This document shows positions 8,789 to 17,285 of a stretch of 64,000 bases of DNA, piece by piece. This DNA comes from an uncultured Altererythrobacter sp. (GTDB lineage Bacteria; Pseudomonadota; Alphaproteobacteria; Sphingomonadales; Sphingomonadaceae): the NCBI GenBank assembly GCA_913055875.1, contig CAJXJY010000015.1:21903-85902 (forward strand), given 5' to 3'. The notes under the pieces were generated by a model. That model was not told where the DNA came from. It did not search any database and saw only the letters and a list, made by a program, of their open reading frames with translations. The translations under genes and the position numbers were made by a program. Position 1 is the stretch's first letter, and every line of letters begins with the position of its first letter.

Positions 8789-8939
8789 CGGCGATTTCCC
8801 TTGCATACGGACCGACCTTCGGCCCGATGCGGCGCAGCATGCCCGATCGCCGGGCACCGATCTTTTGCGAAACCTGAGCAGAATCCGTTCTTTTGCGATT
8901 TGGCTGTTTTTACCCGCGGATCAGGAGTATCCGGCGCGC
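8789..8939. promoter_or_regulatory. Divergent control region with repeated TCTTTTGCGA
   Basis: These 151 bp separate the tautomerase-adhesin pair (minus) from the regulator (plus). The 10-mer TCTTTTGCGA occurs twice in the same orientation, at 8861-8870 and 8889-8898, 28 bp apart. Tandem half-sites are usual for OmpR-type winged-helix DNA-binding domains, and the neighbouring regulator has such a domain. The region probably holds both promoters and an autoregulatory site. This is inferred; I could not identify -10/-35 boxes with confidence. Confidence 0.4.
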
Positions 8940-10499
8940 ATGCGCTATCGCTTCGGCAGTTGCGAATTCGACGACGCCGCGCTGACGCTGGTCCGTGACG
9001 GATCGCCGGTCGACGCGCAGCCGATGGTGCTGTCGATTCTCTCGCTGCTGATCGCCAATCGTACCCGCGTGGTGTCGAAAGACGAACTGGTCGAGGCGAT
9101 CTGGGACGGGCGGATCGTGTCCGACATGGCGATATCGAGCCGCATCGCCGCGCTGCGCCGCGCGATCGGCGATACCGGCGGCGACCAGCAACTGGTGCGC
9201 ACGATCTATGGCCGCGGCTTCCGCTTTCAGGGCGAGGTGACGGTGGTGGATGCACCCGCCGCAACGGTGCGGCAGGCGGCGGCGGACAATCCGGCTCCGC
9301 TCTACGCGCAGGTCGACGACCGGCCGAGCATCGCCGTGCTGCCGCTGCGCCTGATCGGCGTCGCGGGCCCGCATGCGGGGCTGGCGCTGGCGATCCCGGA
9401 CGAACTCATCAACGCGCTGTCGCGGCTGCCGTGGCTGTTCGTGCTGGCGCGCGGATCGACTTTCCAGTTTCCCTCCTATGCGCGCTCGATCGATAACGTG
9501 CGGATGGAACTGAGCGCCAATTACTGCCTGTCGGGCACGCTCGAAGTGGTCGGCGACAGGATCGAACTGAGCCTGGAGCTGGCCGACACCGCGAGCGCGG
9601 CGATCGTATGGTCGGATCGCATCCGCGCCGATCTAGGCGAAATCCACGACGTGCGCGCGGATATCGTCGCGCGCGTGGCGGCGACGGTCGAAATGGAACT
9701 GAGCGCGCACGAGGCCGCGCATGTGCGGATGCGCGACCCCGCCTCGCTCAACGCGTGGCAATCCTATCATCTGGGCGTGTCGCACGTGTTCACGCATGGC
9801 CGGCAGGATTTCGACGCCGCGCTGGCGGCATTTCGCCAGGCGGCGGAAATGGAGCGCGATTTCGCCCGCGCGCATGCCGGGATCAGCATGGTGCACTGGT
9901 TCGCCGCGACCCAGCGCCCGAACGATTTCGACGATGCGCATCTGGCCGTGATGCTCGACGAAGCGCAGCGGGCGTGGGACCTCGACCCGCGCGACCAGTT
10001 CATCAATCTGAGCATGGGCCGGGCGCTGTGGCGGACCGAGAAATACGATCGGGCAATGCCGATACTGGAGCGGGCGATCACGCTCGCGCCTAGCTACTCC
10101 GCCGGCCAGTCCGGCGTCGGCACCGGCCTGCTGCTGCAACGCGAATTCAGGCAGGCGATTTCCTATTGCGACCTGGCGATCGCGCTGAGTCCGCTCGATC
10201 CGATGTCGTTCCTGCCCTATTCGACCAAGATCGTCGCGCAGGTCGGGCTGGGCGATTTTGCCGGAGCGGCGGAATCGGCCGACATCGTCGGCACCAATCC
10301 GCACCTGCAAGTTTCCTTCCCCTTTCTGGCGGCCTCGATCGTCGGCTATCATCTGGCCGGGCGCGGCGAATCCGCCAAGGATACAGCGAAGCGTTTTCGC
10401 ACCCTGTTCCCGCAGCTCGACGTGGCGCATTACGCCCGCCTGCTCGGCCCCCAGCTCGGAGCGGTGTTCAACGCTACGCTGGAGCATTACGGGATCTGA
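8940..10499 (+). CDS. Winged-helix transcriptional regulator with TolB-like and TPR domains
   Basis: 519 residues. Residues 1-98 form an OmpR/PhoB-type winged helix (SKDELVEAIWDGRIVSD, RRAIGD, IYGRGFRFQG). Residues about 128-245 resemble the TolB-like N-terminal domain seen in CadC- and adenylate-cyclase-like regulators (SIAVLPL, GLALAIPDELINALS). The rest is helical with TPR-like repeats (AFRQAAEMERDFARAHAG, AWDLDPRDQFI). No transmembrane helix is seen between the DNA-binding and sensor parts, so unlike CadC it is probably cytosolic. The frame is open far upstream, but ATG 8940 has CAGGAG before it and starts exactly at the domain. It is transcribed away from the tautomerase-adhesin pair and is the obvious candidate to control it. 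Confidence 0.85.
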   Translation: MRYRFGSCEFDDAALTLVRDGSPVDAQPMVLSILSLLIANRTRVVSKDELVEAIWDGRIVSDMAISSRIAALRRAIGDTGGDQQLVRTIYGRGFRFQGEVTVVDAPAATVRQAAADNPAPLYAQVDDRPSIAVLPLRLIGVAGPHAGLALAIPDELINALSRLPWLFVLARGSTFQFPSYARSIDNVRMELSANYCLSGTLEVVGDRIELSLELADTASAAIVWSDRIRADLGEIHDVRADIVARVAATVEMELSAHEAAHVRMRDPASLNAWQSYHLGVSHVFTHGRQDFDAALAAFRQAAEMERDFARAHAGISMVHWFAATQRPNDFDDAHLAVMLDEAQRAWDLDPRDQFINLSMGRALWRTEKYDRAMPILERAITLAPSYSAGQSGVGTGLLLQREFRQAISYCDLAIALSPLDPMSFLPYSTKIVAQVGLGDFAGAAESADIVGTNPHLQVSFPFLAASIVGYHLAGRGESAKDTAKRFRTLFPQLDVAHYARLLGPQLGAVFNATLEHYGI

Positions 10500-11609
10500 C
10501 AAGGTCTTCGCGACCCAAACGATCCCGGGTCGCCAATCCTGTCGAGTGGCACCCGGGGCCATTCTCCTCGACGGGATCAGCCAGGCGGAACGACCGCTTC
10601 CAAAACCGAGAAGTTCCTGTCATGCGGTCGACATGCCAGTGTGTGCCCGGCATCGACGCTGCCCGGTCGAACGACCGCTTTCGGAACAGACGGCGCCAAC
10701 CCGGATGACCGGAATTGGGGCGCAATACGGACATTTGGGCGGAGACGAGTTGCGGAGCGACTGCCTCCACCGCCACTTTCCTGTCCGCGCTACCACCTTC
10801 GGTTGCTTGACCGCATGGCTCCGAGTTCGTGCTTCCTCCCGGACTCTCCGCCGCTCAGTCCGGTCTCTCAATTATCCCGCTTTCGAGAGGGCTGTTCAAG
10901 CCTAAGTGGTTGAAATATATAACTCCCAGTTTCCAACAGACCAAAACGGTTCCAAGTAGACCAAGCCTGCCGTCCATTGCGCGGAGTAAGCAATCACGCA
11001 CGTGTTCGGACGTGGGTCCGAGATGGCGGCATGCATGGGAGGGCACCCTTCGTAGGGCCGTGCATTGAGGGGCAGATCCAGCGACAAATCGGGGGCCGAA
11101 AGCTGACTTTCCGCCTTCTAAAGCAGAAGGGACGAAACAGACATTCGGCTCGCGGTCCCTATCGCCGGCGCCTCCGAGACCAGAAGCTGTTCTCCCTGCA
11201 GACGCTCGGGTTAACCCGGAGTACCAGTGGCGCTGGTTTTCGTCGGCGGATCTCTCGGTATCGTGGAGTGGGCAGCGCGCCGGCGCGGAATCGGCAATTC
11301 GCGACGCCCTCCCTCTTCTCCTCCGGGGAGAAGGACAGGGAAGCTTGTGACCCCGGACTTGACCCAAGGACGCTAGCTAACCCCGAGCGAAGCGGCAGGC
11401 GCAACCCCGGGCAATCCTTTCACCCGGGCGACAATACCGACCGGCTTCATCGGGCGGCCGCGAAATCCCTGATTGTCCGATCCGATCATGGCGCACGCGG
11501 TGGTATTGCGCCGGCCCGCGAACTGCCGAGCAAGCGCACCGATGGCTCGCCAATCCCGGTCGCTATGAGTATGGTGGGCATGGATCGAGCTTTTGGAGAG
11601 CAAATGATC
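10500..11609. other. 1.1-kb noncoding stretch containing repeat copy B and a hairpin
   Basis: No gene could be supported here. The first 260 bp contain two near-copies of GAACGACCGCTT. Positions 10761-11098 are repeat copy B. After it, CTTCTCC (11315-11321) and GGAGAAG (11327-11333) can form a 7-bp hairpin with a 5-nt loop. The remainder shows no conserved protein in any frame and looks like decayed or non-coding DNA. Confidence 0.6.
10761..11098. repeat. 338-bp noncoding repeat, copy B
   Basis: Direct-orientation copy of 3555-3892, collinear and gap-free. The flanks diverge sharply right after the GGGGGCCG at its end. Differences are scattered, mostly transitions, and do not follow a codon pattern on either strand. 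That argues for a noncoding or mobile-type element rather than a duplicated gene. Confidence 0.85.
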
Positions 11610-12079
11610 ATGCGCATCTTGGTCGTCTCTTCGCTCGCGCTCGCCGCCTGTGGCTCCCAGACCGAAGACGTTGCCGACCGGAGGGAATAGCCACCGGTTT
11701 CCGAGGAATCCAAGGCGATCATCGATCGCGGCACCGATGAGTCGACCGGCTTTTTCCGCAAGGCGATATCAACTATTCCTCTGAACCGGCGCTGGGATTC
11801 CGGCTTCCTTCCGGCCCCGCGCTGGTCGTTCGCCATTCGATCGACTGGGCTGATACGTCTCACGTGGCGGGCGGTCTGGTTTCGCTGATTTATTTCGACG
11901 AGGATGCGACTCGGGTCGTCAGGCGCTTGGACAAGTTCGATGAGGCTGGCTCATGGGGGTACGAACCATATCGTGCTGAAGATCCGAATACCCAATCCCC
12001 CTGCGATTGGTCCGACCCGATATCGGAAAAAGCCAGAATTTATCCCTTCCTGCTGTCGCAGTTCGGGATCGCGGATTGA
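11610..12079 (+). pseudogene. Decayed lipoprotein gene
   Basis: The 5' part encodes a short lipoprotein signal, MRILVVSSLALAACG, with a lipobox LAAC and a GGAGAG ribosome site 9 bp upstream. A TAG stops it at 11688-11690. The same frame would continue as SEESKAIIDRGTDESTG. A plausible protein then resumes in another frame from about 11741 (LGFRLPSGPALVVRH, then LVSLIYFDED and YPFLLSQFGIAD) to TGA at 12077-12079. This needs at least one nonsense change and one frameshift, so the gene is probably inactive unless the sequence has errors. The intact protein would be about 150 residues; I do not recognise its family. Confidence 0.6.
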
Positions 12080-12323
12080 GAAAGACGTGACTGCAATTGA
12101 CGAGACAGCGGCCGGTCTGCGGGCCATCTGCTCGCAAGCGGATCGACGATGGTGGCACGCCGTTCGCGCGGCCGGTCCACGACGAGAAACGATAGCGGGT
12201 CTGGCTCCGCGATCTCGCGAACGACCGCCTCGAACACCGCAACGCGGCATCGCAACATCCGCACAAAGTCAGGGACAAGCTGCGGCAATTCGGCCGTGCC
12301 ACCGCCGACTGGCCGCAGCAGCC

Positions 12324-13946
12324 TCATTGCAACTTGCGCGCCTTGAGAATTCCCCGGGCAATCACCTGCGCCTGGATTTCCGCTGCGCCTTCGAAGATGT
12401 TGAGGACGCGGGCATCGCACAGTACCCGACTGATCTCGTATTCCAGCGCATAGCCGTTGCCGCCATGAATCTGCAGGCTGGCATCGGCGTTGGACCACGC
12501 GGCGCGCGCGCCCAGCAACTTCGCCATGCCGGCCTCGATATCGCAACGCTTGCCGGAATCCCTGGCGCGCGCCGCGGCGTAGCTAAGTTCGCGAGCGGCG
12601 ATGAAATCGCACAGGCTCGCGGCGAGCTTGTCGGAAACCCGCGGAAAGTGGACGATCGACTTGCCGAACTGCTTGCGGTTCACGGCATAGTCGAGTCCCA
12701 GCTCCAGCGCGCGGCGCGCCACACCGACGGCTCTCGCGGCGGTCTGGATACGGGCACCTTCGAACGTCCGCATGAGTTGTTTGAAACCTTGCCCTTCCAC
12801 GCCCCCCAGCAGCGCATCGGCAGGTGCTCGCATACCGTCGAACTGCAAGGCGTATTCGCGCATACCGCGATAGCCCAGCACCTCGATCTCGCTGCCGGTC
12901 ATCCCGTCGCCGGGGAAGGGCCGATCCGCCGTTCCGCGCGGCTTGGGAACCAGCAGCATCGACAAGCCTTCGTAACCGGATGAATCGGGACGCGTTCGTG
13001 CCAGCAGCGTCATCAAGTCCGATCGCGAGGCATGCGTCGTCCATGTCTTTGCGCCGGTGACGACCCAAGCGCCGTCTGAGTCCTGCCTTGCACGTGTCTG
13101 CAGCGAGCCGAGATCGGAGCCGACATCCGGTTCGGTAAACACGGCGCAGGGCAGGATTTCTCCGCCGGCAATTCGTGGCAGCCAGTGCGCCTTCTGGTCG
13201 TCGGTCCCGCCCAGCACGATCAACTCGCCGGCAATTTCCGAACGGGTGCCAAGCGATCCCGCGCCGATCCATCCACGCGACAATTCCTCGGTGATCAGGC
13301 ACATGACGAGTTTACCCAGGCCCAATCCGCCGAATTCTTCCGGGATGCAGACGCCGAAGGTTCCCAGATCGGCCATCTTCCGGACGGTGTCGTCCGGGAT
13401 CAGTTCGTTCGACAGGTGCCACGCCTGCGCGTGCGGGACGATCTCGGCATTGGTGAAGCGTCGAAACTGGTCGCGGATCGAATCGAACTCCGGATCGCGG
13501 CAGTTTTCGCTCGGCCACCGATCCTCGACAAGCGCGGCTACGAGCTCGGCGCGGATCGGTGCAAGATCCCTTTCGAGCAACGGCGCGCAGTCGCGAGCGA
13601 GCGTGTGCCCCAAGCCTGCGATGCCGAGATCGGCGGGCCGGAACAATTCGTTCTGGCCCATCGGAAGGCCGCCCGAGAGCTGACCGACGGTTTCTGCGAA
13701 GGTCAGCCGGGCAACCATCGCGTCGACGGGATTCGAACCGTCTCCGGCGCGGGCCCAATCGAGCGTTGCTTCCAGAGCGGCGACGCTGGTTGCGATCCAG
13801 GCCAAACCATGGGCTGCGCGCTGGTCCTCGTCGATGCGACGGGTGCGCAAGCGCCGCTCGAGGGCATCCTCGGCCGCCGAGCGGTATTCTTGGGCGGCCT
13901 CGAGGCAGACGTGGAGGTCCTGTAGCTCGTTCGTTGTCATTGTCAT
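12324..13946 (-). CDS. Methylsuccinyl-CoA dehydrogenase-like acyl-CoA dehydrogenase
   Basis: 540 residues, much longer than ordinary acyl-CoA dehydrogenases (about 380). The extra N-terminal region has DQRAAHGLAWIATSV and GGLPMGQNELFRPADLG. These match my recollection of (2S)-methylsuccinyl-CoA dehydrogenase (Mcd) of the ethylmalonyl-CoA pathway. The core has FTEPDVGSDL, GMTGSEIEVLGYRGMREY, FEGARIQTAARA and the catalytic Glu519 in NIFEGAAEIQ. Predicted reaction: FAD-dependent oxidation of (2S)-methylsuccinyl-CoA to mesaconyl-CoA. The ATG at 13946 overlaps the thiolase TGA (ATGA); a second ATG lies 6 bp downstream. A mesaconyl-CoA-hydratase-like gene lies at 42 kb, which supports this specificity. 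A related branched acyl-CoA substrate is the alternative. Confidence 0.78.
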   Translation of the reverse strand: MTMTTNELQDLHVCLEAAQEYRSAAEDALERRLRTRRIDEDQRAAHGLAWIATSVAALEATLDWARAGDGSNPVDAMVARLTFAETVGQLSGGLPMGQNELFRPADLGIAGLGHTLARDCAPLLERDLAPIRAELVAALVEDRWPSENCRDPEFDSIRDQFRRFTNAEIVPHAQAWHLSNELIPDDTVRKMADLGTFGVCIPEEFGGLGLGKLVMCLITEELSRGWIGAGSLGTRSEIAGELIVLGGTDDQKAHWLPRIAGGEILPCAVFTEPDVGSDLGSLQTRARQDSDGAWVVTGAKTWTTHASRSDLMTLLARTRPDSSGYEGLSMLLVPKPRGTADRPFPGDGMTGSEIEVLGYRGMREYALQFDGMRAPADALLGGVEGQGFKQLMRTFEGARIQTAARAVGVARRALELGLDYAVNRKQFGKSIVHFPRVSDKLAASLCDFIAARELSYAAARARDSGKRCDIEAGMAKLLGARAAWSNADASLQIHGGNGYALEYEISRVLCDARVLNIFEGAAEIQAQVIARGILKARKLQ

Positions 13947-15172
13947 GCAGCTCGCTCGAAGACCGCGGCGATACCCTGGCCGCCGCCGATACACATCGTT
14001 TCGAGACCGAATCGACCGCCGCGACGTGAAAGTTCGCGGGTCAGGTTCGCCAGGATCCGGCCTCCGGTCGCTCCGATCGGATGACCCAGCGAAATGCCCG
14101 ACCCGTTGACGTTCAATATGTCCTTGCGACCGTCGTCTTCGCTCCAGCCCCACCCATCGAGGCACGCGAGGACCTGCGCCGCGAAGGCCTCGTTCAATTC
14201 CACCAGGTCGATGTCGGACCAGCCAAGGCCGGTGCGGGCAAACAGACGTTCCACTGCTGATACCGGACCGATGCCCATCCGGCTGGGCTCGCACCCGGCG
14301 ACGGCCCAGCCATGCAGGAAGGCGATGGGAGCGAGTCCGAATTCGTCGAGCTTGTCTTCCGCCACGACGAGGCAGGCCGCCGCTGCATCGTTCTGCTGGC
14401 TGGCATTGCCGGCGGTCACGACCGCGCCGGGAATGCTCCTTTCTTCGATGGGGCGCAGCGCGGCCAGTTTTTCGAGCGTGGCGTCGGATCGATACCCTTC
14501 GTCCCGTGCGAAGACCACCGGGTCCCCCTTGCGCTGAGGAATGCGAACAGGAACGATCTCATCGTCGAACAGGCCGTTCTCCCAGGCGGCGGCGGCGCGC
14601 CGATGCGACCCGACGGCGAACCGGTCGCAGGCCTCCCGGCTGATGCCGTAATCCCTTGCGAGATTCTCCGCAGTTTCGATCATGCCCGAGATGACGCCGA
14701 ACCGGTCGACCGGTTGGGACATGACGCGTCCCCGGGTCAGGCGATCGTGCAGCATCATCCCGCCCCCGCGCGTTCCGCGACGCCCTTCGACCGTATAATA
14801 TTCTACATTGGACATCGATTCGACGCCGCCGGCGACCACCGCGTCGGATATGCCGGTCTGAACCATCATGGCCGCATTGAGCACAGCCTGGAGGCCGGAA
14901 CCGCAGCGGCGGTCGAGCTGGTAGCCCGGCACTTCGACCGGCAGCTCGGCAGCCAGCCATGACCAGCGGCCGATCGCGGGTGCCTCGCCGTTGCCGTAGC
15001 CTTGTGCGAAGACCACGTCGTCGACACGTCTCGGATCGATTCCGGTGCGATCGATCAGCGCGCGTATCACCGTGGCGCCCAAGGTGCCGGCATCAACCTC
15101 GACGAGGGCACCCCCGAATTTCCCGACCGCGGTTCGTAAGGGCGCCACTATGGCAGCGCGTCTCGAAGTCAT
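13943..15172 (-). CDS. Thiolase (acetyl-CoA acetyltransferase family)
   Basis: A 409-residue thiolase of degradative length. Catalytic residues are visible: Cys90 in LDRRCGSGLQ, the histidine in GHPIGATGGR and the second cysteine in CIGGGQG near the C-terminus. NEAF is also present. It would cleave a 3-ketoacyl-CoA with CoA. It is the gene immediately upstream of, and coupled to, the Mcd-like dehydrogenase, so it probably acts in the same beta-oxidation of a branched or dicarboxylic acyl-CoA. Insertions such as EGRRGTRGGGMML distinguish it from housekeeping acetoacetyl-CoA thiolase. Substrate unknown. Confidence 0.88.
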   Translation of the reverse strand: MTSRRAAIVAPLRTAVGKFGGALVEVDAGTLGATVIRALIDRTGIDPRRVDDVVFAQGYGNGEAPAIGRWSWLAAELPVEVPGYQLDRRCGSGLQAVLNAAMMVQTGISDAVVAGGVESMSNVEYYTVEGRRGTRGGGMMLHDRLTRGRVMSQPVDRFGVISGMIETAENLARDYGISREACDRFAVGSHRRAAAAWENGLFDDEIVPVRIPQRKGDPVVFARDEGYRSDATLEKLAALRPIEERSIPGAVVTAGNASQQNDAAAACLVVAEDKLDEFGLAPIAFLHGWAVAGCEPSRMGIGPVSAVERLFARTGLGWSDIDLVELNEAFAAQVLACLDGWGWSEDDGRKDILNVNGSGISLGHPIGATGGRILANLTRELSRRGGRFGLETMCIGGGQGIAAVFERAA

Positions 15173-15282
15173 CGTGTCTTCTCCGATATGTCGAAGCGAA
15201 GCATCCAGTCCGTGCGAGCGTCAGCCCCTCGCCGGACCGGACCCGATACGCCGAGGAGGCGTCATTGCTGATGGAAGCGAAT

Positions 15283-16545
15283 TCAAACGACGCGCTCCCC
15301 CTTGGAAAAGAGGAGCCAGATGGCGGCGCCGAAAAGACAGACGAACGCCGACAAGAGGAACGCGGCGTCGTAGCCACCGGTACGATCGACCAGCCAACCC
15401 GTAATGAAGACACCGACAAGGCCGGGCATGGTGCCGGCCGTGTTCGTGATGCCGATCAGGACGGGGGCGTGGTCGGGGGCGAGGTCTAGGTGGTTCGGCG
15501 CAAATCCGGCCGCCGTAAAGGCGTTGGCGCCGAGCGCGCCGCAAAGCAGCAGCGTGGCTTCGATCATGGAATCGGCCATCGGAATTGTCAGCAGAAACGC
15601 GGCCGAACCCGACAGCCCTCCGGCCTGCATCAATTTGCGCACGACGGTCACGCTGACACCGCGGTTGATCATGGCATCCGCCGCCCACGCGGCGACGTTC
15701 ATCATCAGGAACATGAGCAGCCAGGGCGCAGCGGAAAGGACGCCGACGCTCTCCAGGGCGGCATCGAACTGCGCTCGCATATAAAGCGGAGTCCACGAAA
15801 GCAGGACATAAACCGTCCAACTGGTGCAGAAGGAATTGACGACCAGCGCCCAGACCGGGCGCTGCGAAAGCATGGCGCGCCAGGGTATGGGCTGCCGGCG
15901 GCTGGCATGCTTGCCGTCTTCGCTTGTCAGGCCGGGGCCGTCATCTACCTGCCAATACCAGATTGCCGCAAACAGCAAGCCGACGATGCCGAAGGCATAG
16001 AATATCCATGGCCAGCCGAATTCCGCTGCGATCCAGCCGGAGCTGACGAATGCGAGCAGTGTCCCGAGCGGGATTGCACTGAACAGCAACCCGACCGCGC
16101 GCGAGCGTTCGGCGGTCGGAAGCCAGGATCCGAACAGGGCATAAGCACCGGGAAACATGGCTGCTTCGCCCATTCCGAGGAGTATCCGGATTGCGATCAA
16201 TGCGGCGAAGGAGAACCCTGCCGCCCACGGTGTAGCGATCGTCAGGACGGACCATAGAACGAGCGCGATCGTCAGAAGACCGCGCGGGCCGAAGCGCTTT
16301 GCCGCCCACCCGGCCGGTATCTGGCAGGACAGATAGCCCAGAAAGAAGACCGCGAGGACAGCGCCGGTGCGCGTTGCCGACCAGCCGAACTCGGCTTGCA
16401 GCGGCACGACCGCGACGGAGATGCTGACGCGGTCCAGATAGCAGACCAGTACGCCCAGAAAGCACAGGACCACGATCCAGTGCCGTTTTCCCGAACTCTG
16501 ACCGAAGCGGTCGGACACCGCGGTTGCCTGTGGTGCTTCAACCAT
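15283..16545 (-). CDS. MFS transporter of the anion:cation symporter (ACS) type
   Basis: 420 residues with about 12 hydrophobic segments. The start region CYLDRVSISVAVVPLQAEFGW and the signatures IPAGWAAKRFGPR and IRILLGMGEAAMFPG are typical of the ACS family of organic-anion/proton symporters (tartrate-, hexuronate- and phthalate-type carriers). It lies in the left arm of the catabolic island between the thiolase and an NTF2-like protein. It is the best candidate for moving the acidic substrate or an intermediate across the inner membrane after TonB-dependent outer-membrane uptake. The substrate is inferred only from context. Confidence 0.85.
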   Translation of the reverse strand: MVEAPQATAVSDRFGQSSGKRHWIVVLCFLGVLVCYLDRVSISVAVVPLQAEFGWSATRTGAVLAVFFLGYLSCQIPAGWAAKRFGPRGLLTIALVLWSVLTIATPWAAGFSFAALIAIRILLGMGEAAMFPGAYALFGSWLPTAERSRAVGLLFSAIPLGTLLAFVSSGWIAAEFGWPWIFYAFGIVGLLFAAIWYWQVDDGPGLTSEDGKHASRRQPIPWRAMLSQRPVWALVVNSFCTSWTVYVLLSWTPLYMRAQFDAALESVGVLSAAPWLLMFLMMNVAAWAADAMINRGVSVTVVRKLMQAGGLSGSAAFLLTIPMADSMIEATLLLCGALGANAFTAAGFAPNHLDLAPDHAPVLIGITNTAGTMPGLVGVFITGWLVDRTGGYDAAFLLSAFVCLFGAAIWLLFSKGERVV

Positions 16546-16616
16546 GGGTGCCAGCCGACGCAGAAGCGATGTCGTGATGGCTTGGGACCGGATTGGACCC
16601 GTTGTCCGTCGGCAGC

Positions 16617-17159
16617 TCAGACCGGGCCATTTGTGCCGTCCGTCGTCTCGGGCAGGGTGGCTCCCGGGCGGAACACCAGGTGATGGCGCTCCTTCGTGGC
16701 CCAGCCGAGTTCCATCGGCACCGTAAAGTACAGCCGCAGGCGCATGCTGCCGAACCTCCAGCGCTCCTCTACCCTGCGGTAGGTCTCTTCATATTTGGCC
16801 GCGACGTTATAGCTGGTCCCCGCTTGGCCGTATCGCGCTTCGAGGAAAGCCCAACCCGTCGCTTCGTCGCCGTCCAGCTCGATCGTGTGATTGTGGGTGA
16901 ACTGCTTGAGCTGGCTGAGCCCCACCGAATCGGTCAGCGTACGATACCACTCCGATATCGCCGGCCGTCCGCGGCACGCTTCGCTGTCGGGGTGCATGTA
17001 GCCCATGTCGACCACTGCGTCCTCGGTGAAGAGGCCGCCGATTTCATCGAACCGGCAGTCGTTCACGTAAAGGTGGTACGTGTTCTTCAGCGCACGTATC
17101 TCTTCCATGTCCTCCAGGCGCTGCACACGGCGAGCCAGAGACTTGAGTTCACTGTCCAA
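16617..17159 (-). CDS. NTF2-like (SnoaL-type) protein
   Basis: 180 residues of the NTF2-like/SnoaL alpha+beta-barrel superfamily, which includes small hydratases, isomerases, dehydrochlorinases and binding proteins. The start VQRLEDMEEIRALKNTYHLYVND followed by LFTEDAVVDMG and RPAISEWYRTL is characteristic. A TTG start at 17159 is chosen: it keeps the usual helical N-terminus and has GAGGGGG about 8 bp upstream. The first ATG (17108) would remove it. No catalytic residue set can be assigned. Together with 19883-20293 it is one of two such proteins flanking a TonB receptor, which suggests a role in isomerising or hydrating a pathway intermediate. Confidence 0.78.
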   Translation of the reverse strand: MDSELKSLARRVQRLEDMEEIRALKNTYHLYVNDCRFDEIGGLFTEDAVVDMGYMHPDSEACRGRPAISEWYRTLTDSVGLSQLKQFTHNHTIELDGDEATGWAFLEARYGQAGTSYNVAAKYEETYRRVEERWRFGSMRLRLYFTVPMELGWATKERHHLVFRPGATLPETTDGTNGPV

Positions 17160-17285
17160 GGCTCAGCCCCCTCGGGATGCAGGGGATCGAGCAGCGCATG
17201 GCTCGAAGCCGCAGCCTGAACTGCAATCGATCCGTCGCGGGCGCGCGAAGCGACATTGCAGGTCGAAAGGTCACCGCGTTCGCCA

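Noticed and set aside
8487..8840. N-terminal extension of adhesin 1 to 8840
   Set aside because: The extra 118 residues are Arg/His-rich shadow of the tautomerase gene; the signal peptide begins at the ATG at 8486.
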